DNA of 64,000 bases. It comes from Rhodomyrtus psidioides (lineage: Eukaryota; Streptophyta; Magnoliopsida; Myrtales; Myrtaceae). The DNA is taken from NCBI GenBank assembly GCA_021437785.1, contig JAILYB010000066.1, positions 2,976,001 to 3,040,000 on the forward strand. The letters are read 5' to 3'. The first letter of the stretch is position 1; every line of letters begins with the position of its first letter. A program made the position numbers and the translations under genes. This document shows positions 57,584 through 64,000 of the stretch, in pieces. The notes under the pieces were generated by a model, which was not told the origin of the DNA, searched no databases, and saw nothing but the letters and a program-made list of their open reading frames with translations.

Positions 57584-60500
57584 TGTTGACACCTGATTTT
57601 TGACCATTTATTATTGTGATTTTTATTCTTTAAAATTAATTAAAAATATAAAAAAAGATCATAAAATCACAAAATCAACTTTGGAAGCCTTGGTTTAGCC
57701 TTAGGAACCAATTTTGAACAAAAAATATTTTTCGGTATTTTTAATATTTTTCGGGTTTATTTAATTATAAAAATACCCAAAAAATCAGAAAAATACCATC
57801 CGTGGTCAGAAAAATACACAAAAATATTCAGTAATTTTGTTTTAATTTCCTATTCAGGTGTGACACTTTAAATCTTGAAAATTCGGCTCGGGTCACTATG
57901 TTCCTTCACAAACATAAACCTGAACCGAGCCTAAAAAAAATCCTCTTCGAGTTTTTTAATTTTCAATTCTCACTTTTCATAAGATATGACATCGGATTCC
58001 AAAGTATCGAAGTGCAATTGGGTCAATTTTCCCTCCAATTTGATCAATTTTAGCCAAAAGGACTTAATTGCACAATTTTCTTTCGATTTAGTCCCCGAAT
58101 TCACAATTTTCGAAATTAAAATTCATACGGGCGTACCCATTGAAATAAAACATCTCTACCCTACAGTTTTCATCATGCTGAATCCATGGGTGGCCTCAAT
58201 TTTGATTAATTCGGACGTTTGGGCCTTCGATTAAGCAAAAATCAATTTCGGATCCTAAGGATAATTTGGGGTTTTCACTAAATTTCAACCAATCGATTTA
58301 CGAAAATACCCACGTTTGATAGAGAACATGTCGAGGAGTCTGATTTTGCCGTCAATTTCATGAAAAGTGATAAATTTAGGGCTCGATTTGGACGAAATGG
58401 TTCAACCGGGTCGGTCGGGTAAGACCCGACCCGACCCGGTCGAACCGGGTCTGCAACTCAGTTGCAGACCCGCATGGAGGGCCCGACGGATATGCAAAAA
58501 AACGCAGGGGAATGCACGGCCGGCCAAAAAGGACCGCCCACTGAAGAAATGAGGGCCAGAGAGAGTGCGAGAAAGGCGAAAGGTGGTCGGCCATGAATAA
58601 AGGAGAGGGTAGACTGAGAGGCACAGGCGGGCGCAAGCCATTTTTTTTTTGTGATGACCGGCCACCGAGCTCAAAGCCTCCCAAGCCGGCCAAGCAGGAA
58701 CGGAGCCGATGAACCACTCCCCGAGCTCGCCGACGCCACGAGGAAGCCCTCCATGCCCATCAGAATCGCCGGAGACCGCCGAAAAGGTGAGATATGCGTT
58801 CGAGCTCCTCCTCGGCCTTTAATGGCATCTCGCGTTTCACTGATCGGTTTTGAGATTTATTGATCTTGAATTGCTCCCTGTACCTCCATGATCATTTTTG
58901 CCTTTGACTGCATATGATTTCATGGGATAAATGCTCGGGTTGACCTTTGACGTCCTCCGGCCGGCCGCGAGCTCCACAAGTCGTTCCATGCTAAACCGAA
59001 GCTCCGTGTAGCTCAGGTAAGTCTGCTGGAACTCCTAGAATGCTTCCCAATAAATTACATCAGTCATGTAACGTATAGAATAGCCAGAACCAAGCTTCGC
59101 CGGTGATCCAGTTTCGGCCGGAGATGGCACGTTGGTCGTCTGATATTCTGCTATATCTAGCCTCTGATATGTTGTAGGTGAAGTCCATACGAGTCTAATG
59201 CCGTTAGTTTCGTGCGATTTGGAGTACTGTAGGCCGAGCTATGGCCCTCCGACGAGGCGCCGGCGAGGGAACGCCGGCGCCGGTCGTCTTCCCCGACGAG
59301 GGGGGAAGACCGGTCAACGGTCAACGCTGACGTGGCATGCCACGTCGGCAGCCACGTCAGCGTGGTGGGACCGGACCATTGAAATTTAAAACCCAGATCC
59401 GACGGTACACAATGTGCCACGTGTCGCGATCTGGGGTTTTCTGGAAAATTAAAAATGATTTTTAAATTAATAAATGATTTTCGAAAATAATAAAAATATT
59501 TTGATCGGACGGTCGATGTCGCGCCAAGTGGCACCCTGAGGAGCGTCCGATCTGACCGAAGATCGGACGCACAGGATGATGCCACGTGGCGCAATAAGAG
59601 CCGCCCGATCCGGGGAATTTTCGGATAATTAGAGAAAATGTATAAAAAATCGAAAAATTGTTTAAAAAAAATATATAAAATATAAAACGGTGTCATTTTA
59701 GACCGGTTCTGACCCCTAGGGTCGGGCCGGGCGCCCGAGAGGCGCGGGCCGGGTTTGACCCGGCCCGGAAAATATTTTTAAATATTAAAAAACTCAAAAA
59801 TAATAATAATAAAAAATAATAAAAAATTCAAAAATTCAATAAAAAATAAAAAAATCATAAAAAAATTTAAAAAAATTCGAAAAATTCAGAAAAATTCTAA
59901 AAAATTCCAGAAAATAGGAAATGGCCATATTCAATTGGCCACAACCTGTTTCGGGTCTTTCGGACCTCGGTCTTTTCCAAAAAATGACGGTTTTGCCCTT
60001 CCGGCAAACCGTCTTCCAAAAAAATTCTAAAAAATTATAGAAAAATCCCAAAAAAAAATAGGAAATGGCCACAATCAACTGGCCAAGGCTCATCCCGGGT
60101 GTTTTGAACCCGATCCTTCTTAAAAATGACGATTTCGCCCTTTGGGCGAATCGTCTCCCAAAAATTGAAGAAAAATCAAGAAATTCCAAAAAATTCTCAA
60201 AAATGGGAAATGGCCACAAACAACTGGCCGTGGAATATTTTGGGTAATTCGGTATTCCAAGTCTTCCAAAAATTGACGATTTTGCCCTTCGGGCCAATCG
60301 CCTCCAAGTCTTCCCATTCTACCCCTGACTGAAATCACACCTTCCCTAAGCCCTTATGGCTATGCTAGGAAGCCATTGATCTGAATTGATGTGTGTTGAA
60401 GTGATTTATTTATGTACTTGATTGCGCTTTCATTCAAATTGATTGTGATTGATAGGAACAGTCTTCCAATCTGCATGAAACCCTGAATCAAGCCTACATC

Positions 60501-60882
60501 ACCTAAAATTGCGTCTGCATGAACTCTTAGTTAGGAAAATCACTCGCGTTAGGTACCGAAAGGGCGTTGGTAATGACACCGACGTAACCAAGTCCCCGAA
60601 CCCAAAATCTCTGGTTCCGCAGAACTGATCGACCTCTCCCAATCGGTCAGTAAGGTTTCCGGTCTACCCTCCAAGAAAGACCGGTGGCAACTCCAAATGC
60701 ATGCACAAGTTGCACATGCCACCACGACCACACTGAAGGTCGAAAGCGATCGACTCTTATCGTCGAATCCTCTGAAAAATACTCCCGCCGCGATTTGGTA
60801 TGGGCCTGGGAGGGCCCGCGCCGATCCAAGACCCGCGATCGGTAATCCATTAGCCGCGTCCGCTTCCGGACGGGTCGCGACA
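57584..60882 (+). repeat. 5' LTR of Tat-3
   Basis: 3299 bp. It shares edges with Tat-1 and Tat-2 but differs in the middle. It includes an ACCCGACCCGACCCGG-type repeat (58420-58450), an A-rich stretch (59775-59890) and three GACGATTTCGCCC-type hairpins (59986-60013, 60128-60155, 60275-60302). Confidence 0.85.
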
Positions 60883-60884
60883 GC

Positions 60885-60902
60885 TGGCGACTCCGCTGGG
60901 GA
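60885..60902 (+). other. Primer binding site of Tat-3 (tRNA-Arg)
   Basis: TGGCGACTCCGCTGGGGA, a perfect match to the tRNA-Arg(ACG) complement, two bases after the LTR. Confidence 0.9.
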
Positions 60903-62700
60903 CACTGTGTTCTAGAACCTATGGTTCTAGACCCCAAGTGGACTTAGGCCGTAATTAAAACGCTGAGTGATTTTTCTAACCATGCAGGCGCTCGTGAAGG
61001 TGAGGTAAGTCCGCTTACGATAGGTGTTATATGTTTTTGCAGATTGGAGAAATAAGGGGTGTAGTCCGTGATTAACATTGTCTTATGCAGGTTGGGCGTA
61101 GGAATGTATGTTGTGTGGATGATTTGAAGTGCTGATTGATAAACTGCTATGCATGAATTGCATTGTGATGATCACAACACGTAGACACACACAACCGCGC
61201 CTAAAACCCCGGGCGTCGCCTATAGGAACACAATAGAAGGAATTGAAAATGGAATCTCCATGAGGAAAAACGCGGGGTAATCCACTTTTCAATTCCGCTC
61301 GCTTCGAACTATGGATCGAGTCCCAATGCAACGATAGCTGTGCAATGGAATCGGCTCTTTCTAGAACTCGAAGTGGGAACCTTAACCTTAGGTGCCAAAC
61401 CCTCTGATTTTTAGAAATTCACCGTAACTTATTTCATGCGCATGTCTTTGGGCGGTTGGTACACCTAAAACCGCACATAAGTCGACGAGTCTGGTTGGTA
61501 AGACTCTCTATACCTCGAATCTATTACAGTTCATATAAATATAGGCATTTCATTCATTGCATTCTGGTGATTAGATTAAATGCCATTTCAAGGATAGATG
61601 TGTGTGTTTTTCCCAAACGTCCTTGATAGAAGACGAAGATGATGATATCCCATGACAAGCACCGAGTGAGCAACAAAGGAGCCTACTATGGACATTATTG
61701 AGATATCGTCCAATGAAGATGACGAGTTGGGGCAAGTGATCCGGAAGTCACAGATCGAACTTGGGGCATCCTTAAACGTTAGGATCACATTCCTTTGTTT
61801 AATTTTCCATTACTAGTCCTCTTGTATAGGGTTTATTTTTATCGAAGCTTTCTCTATCTCACCCCTTAGAGTGATTGTATTAGGGATCCATTGGTGTATA
61901 CATTTAGATGGAACTTGGTTGCTTTTCTTTTGACAGGTCATGGGAATGTGATAGTGGCATTTTCTCTAATCATCCGAATACTCCCAAGTCAAGTTTATAA
62001 TTCCTTTAGAGGAAATTAAAATTGGAAATCCTGCACGACCTTTTCGGTCGTATAGGGTAATCCAACCCCAATTTCGCTAGAAGGAATTATACACTTGAAT
62101 TGGTCCATGCATGTTTTACGTCGTTGGTAATCCACGATAATTGATCGAGAACATCGGCGTTGTTTTGAATTTAATGACGAGATAGATGTCCAAATTACTC
62201 TCGTTCTTAACAAAACGGCCTTGATTTGGATGCCGTATCTTCAATTAAATTTAAAACACGTTATTATGCCTCGCACTTTTGAATAATTCGTTCCTCTCGA
62301 AATTGATCAAAAGCGATTATTGTGAATTACATTCCTTTCAATAGTATGCTTTCTTTCGAGGAATATTGATAAAAAATTTTCGCGCAAGATTAAAACCCTT
62401 GTAAAAGTTCTTGTCCTTATTAATCATGGGCAAGCATAGGATTGAAAGGGGTTTTTGATTTCTTTTTCAAATTATCCCTTCTGATTCTGTCTTTTTATTT
62501 GCAGGTAAAAAAATAGGTAATAGAGAGAAATCTTTTCCTGGACAAGTCTAAGGCTATTATCTTATCTGATCATGAGCGAGTTATAAAATCAGGACATATT
62601 TGCTCGGCTTATTGATATTATGGTTCGGCTCACCCAAGTCGAAGATGTTCGGATGCTCGAAGAAATGAACCATACAGAAGTTAAAACACACACACAAGAA
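60903..62700 (+). other. Tat-3 leader region
   Basis: No long ORF. The 61180-61400 block is the conserved Tat leader. A 42-codon plus-strand frame, 61688-61816 (MDIIEISSNEDDELGQVI at its start), is acidic and could be the start of a spliced ORF, but this is speculative. Confidence 0.4.
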
Positions 62701-62706
62701 CTTTCA

Positions 62707-62712
62707 TTTATT
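62707..62712 (-). terminator. Polyadenylation signal of the antisense ORF
   Basis: AATAAA on the minus strand, 30 bases after the stop codon of the antisense ORF. It is followed by a GT-rich run (TGTGTGTGTTTTAAC) of the kind found beyond cleavage sites. Confidence 0.6.
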
Positions 62713-62741
62713 TTGCTCAGCGGAGGGTTTTCAGAAGCAGG

Positions 62742-63479
62742 TCATACAATTCGGGGTGGAAAAGTAAAGCCAAAGTGAGCCCTAATTAACGACACAAAGG
62801 AGCCCAACTGACCCTCCATGTTGTTAATGCTCTGCCCGTACTCACGACTCCGCATGTCCTGGTCCGCGAGCTTGAGGAAAAGGTTTCTGCATTCTCCCTT
62901 AACCTCAGTGACCTTGACCTCGTGTTCTTCGGTGATTATTTCCAAGTCCCGAACTAATCCATTCCCGTGAGCTATGTCTGCGGTTATTTTGTCGAGCCGT
63001 TCTTCCTGCCAGTCGCTTTGCAGCCTCAATAGGACATTGTGGCGGTCGTGCTCGCCAGCGGTCAGGGATAGGGCCAATTGATCCACCAGTTTTCTCCTCT
63101 CGCGAAGCAACGTCGCGACCCTCTCATTGGCAAACTCGACGGCCTTTTTGTGACTATCGGCCAAATAGTTGGTCAGCACCAAATGATCAGACCGATCCTG
63201 GTAACGAGCCCGCAAGACGCGAGCCACGAGAACCTCCCGATCAGCAACACGGTAGGCCTCTAAGGAGTGTGCAAAGAGGGTCGGGAAAGTTCTATATTCC
63301 CTCCCCAGCGTAGTACCTTCGAGGGAAGTGGTATCTAAGTCCTCGAGCAGGACACGGATTTCATCCGCGGTTGCAGAATGATCGGTTATGTGCGCGTAAC
63401 CGCGACCCAGTAGGTTATAAAGCTTTTCCCACTGGGCCAAGACATCAGTTGAAAAAGTGCGTACGGGAGAGGAGGCCAT
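62742..63479 (-). CDS. Antisense ORF of Tat-3, coiled-coil-like protein
   Basis: An uninterrupted 245-codon ORF on the strand opposite to the element, about 1.9 kb after the primer site. Residues 1-60 include MASSPVRTFSTDVLAQWEKL and a region with DHSATADEIRVLLEDLD. The central part (about 70-200) is rich in Leu, Arg, Glu and Lys with helix-forming heptad-like spacing (ERVATLLRERRKLVDQLALS; DWQEERLDKITADI). The end is hydrophobic (FVSLIRAHFGFTFPP). There is no signal peptide, membrane segment or known domain that I recognise. A TATA box lies 102 bp upstream and AATAAA 30 bp downstream, so it looks like a separate transcription unit. Antisense extra ORFs are known in some Tat-lineage elements; their function is not established. 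A captured host gene is an alternative. Confidence 0.7.
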   Translation of the reverse strand: MASSPVRTFSTDVLAQWEKLYNLLGRGYAHITDHSATADEIRVLLEDLDTTSLEGTTLGREYRTFPTLFAHSLEAYRVADREVLVARVLRARYQDRSDHLVLTNYLADSHKKAVEFANERVATLLRERRKLVDQLALSLTAGEHDRHNVLLRLQSDWQEERLDKITADIAHGNGLVRDLEIITEEHEVKVTEVKGECRNLFLKLADQDMRSREYGQSINNMEGQLGSFVSLIRAHFGFTFPPRIV

Positions 63480-63580
63480 TTGCGTTGGGTTGGTTTGAGA
63501 ATAAGACGAGTTTAACAGAGAGATTAGAAGGAAGAAGCTGATTATGCGAAAACGTTAACCTTCCATACATTAATCCCTCA

Positions 63581-63587
63581 TTTTATA
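63581..63587 (-). promoter_or_regulatory. TATA box of the antisense ORF
   Basis: TATAAAA in the context GCTATAAAATGAGG on the minus strand, a near-ideal plant TATA box. Transcription would start near 63550 and give a leader of about 70 nt, pyrimidine-rich (CTTCTTCCTTCTAATCTCTC). Confidence 0.65.
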
Positions 63588-64000
63588 GCAACTCGAGGAT
63601 GATGAAGGGTCTCAGTAATAATGCTGGTGGAGCCCAGTTAGGGGGTAAAGCAGGAGGTCCCCTCACGAGAACCATTGGATTCGTTTCGGTCCGCGATTTC
63701 CGGCTCATCAATTAAAAGATGTAAAAGATTTGTCGGGATCACCATTATTAGAGTTAGGTGGGAGGAAAGCGCAACTATCGAAGAGAGCCCTAACAGGGTT
63801 TGGCAGTCCCATCACGTTGAAAAGCTAAACGAGAAATTCAAGGTCTTGAGGGGGAACGTTTGCCTAATGATGCTTGAAGAGCGTCTCCTGAACATGCAAA
63901 GTCACTCGAAGAAAACTTTATAGGGAGTGATCATACAGGAGAGAGTGGAGAACTCTGAGTGGGCAAGAACCAATCGAACATTTCTCAATCCAACATATTT

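Larger units (their letters stand above)
57584..64000 (+). mobile_element. Tat-3: Tat/Ogre-type gypsy element, 5' part
   Basis: A plus-strand element cut by the window end. The 5' LTR 57584-60882 begins TGTTGACACC and ends GGGTCGCGACA. Two bases later is the tRNA-Arg primer site TGGCGACTCCGCTGGGGA (60885-60902). The base run before the LTR is GTCAC, the expected target duplication; its partner is outside the window. The 3.1-kb interior seen here has the leader block shared with Tat-1 and Tat-2 (61180-61400) and an antisense transcription unit (62707-63587). No gag-pol is in view; it may follow beyond the window. Confidence 0.85.

Overview
This window is nuclear DNA of a flowering plant, most likely a eudicot. 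The evidence is spliced genes with GT..AG introns, a GDSL esterase and a thaumatin-like gene, a nuclear tRNA-Leu, and several nested LTR retrotransposons of plant lineages (Tork copia, Tat/Ogre gypsy, TRIM). Family or genus cannot be assigned from sequence alone. Only about 21 kb at the left is gene-bearing; from about 21 kb onward the window is almost entirely retroelement and viral-remnant DNA.

Left part (1-21 kb). A TRIM retrotransposon (261-892) is followed by a second TRIM LTR that cuts off a GDSL gene fragment (2358-2475). Next comes a complete five-exon GDSL esterase/lipase gene on the minus strand (2963-7140, 364 aa, all splice phases agree). Its intron 3 carries a 401-bp hAT-type MITE with a perfect 8-bp target duplication, and its intron 1 carries a (GA)22 microsatellite touching the 5' splice site. 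A copia element of Tork type lies at 8637-14225 (minus, target duplication GTTGA, pol broken by point stops). Then follow a LINE-type RNase H scrap, an intact tRNA-Leu(CAA) gene at 15943-16026, and a three-exon thaumatin-like gene at 17251-19191 (minus, 322 aa, all 16 cysteines, extra C-terminal exon).

Middle part (21-34 kb). An ORF remnant of unknown type (21948-22370) is followed by a Tat-lineage Ty3/gypsy element (Tat-1, 22781-32129, minus strand). It has 2.5-kb near-identical LTRs and a tRNA-Arg primer site but no gag-pol, so it is non-autonomous. It sits in DNA that continues into an endogenous pararetrovirus remnant (32708 to about 34240, minus): the end of the RT-RNase H polyprotein overlapping a second ORF broken by a single stop.

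Right part (34-64 kb) is a nest. A degraded copia element (about 34.6-57.6 kb, plus strand) is split in its pol region by a 2.8-kb gypsy-type solo LTR (40238-55090, target duplication AAAGT). That LTR is itself split by a second Tat element (Tat-2, 40828-52904, minus). A third Tat element (Tat-3, from 57584, plus strand) is inserted in the right copia LTR and runs off the window. Tat-3 contains a 245-codon antisense ORF (62742-63479) with its own TATA box and polyadenylation signal, the most interesting coding observation here. The Tat elements also carry arrays of short hairpins whose two arms change together.
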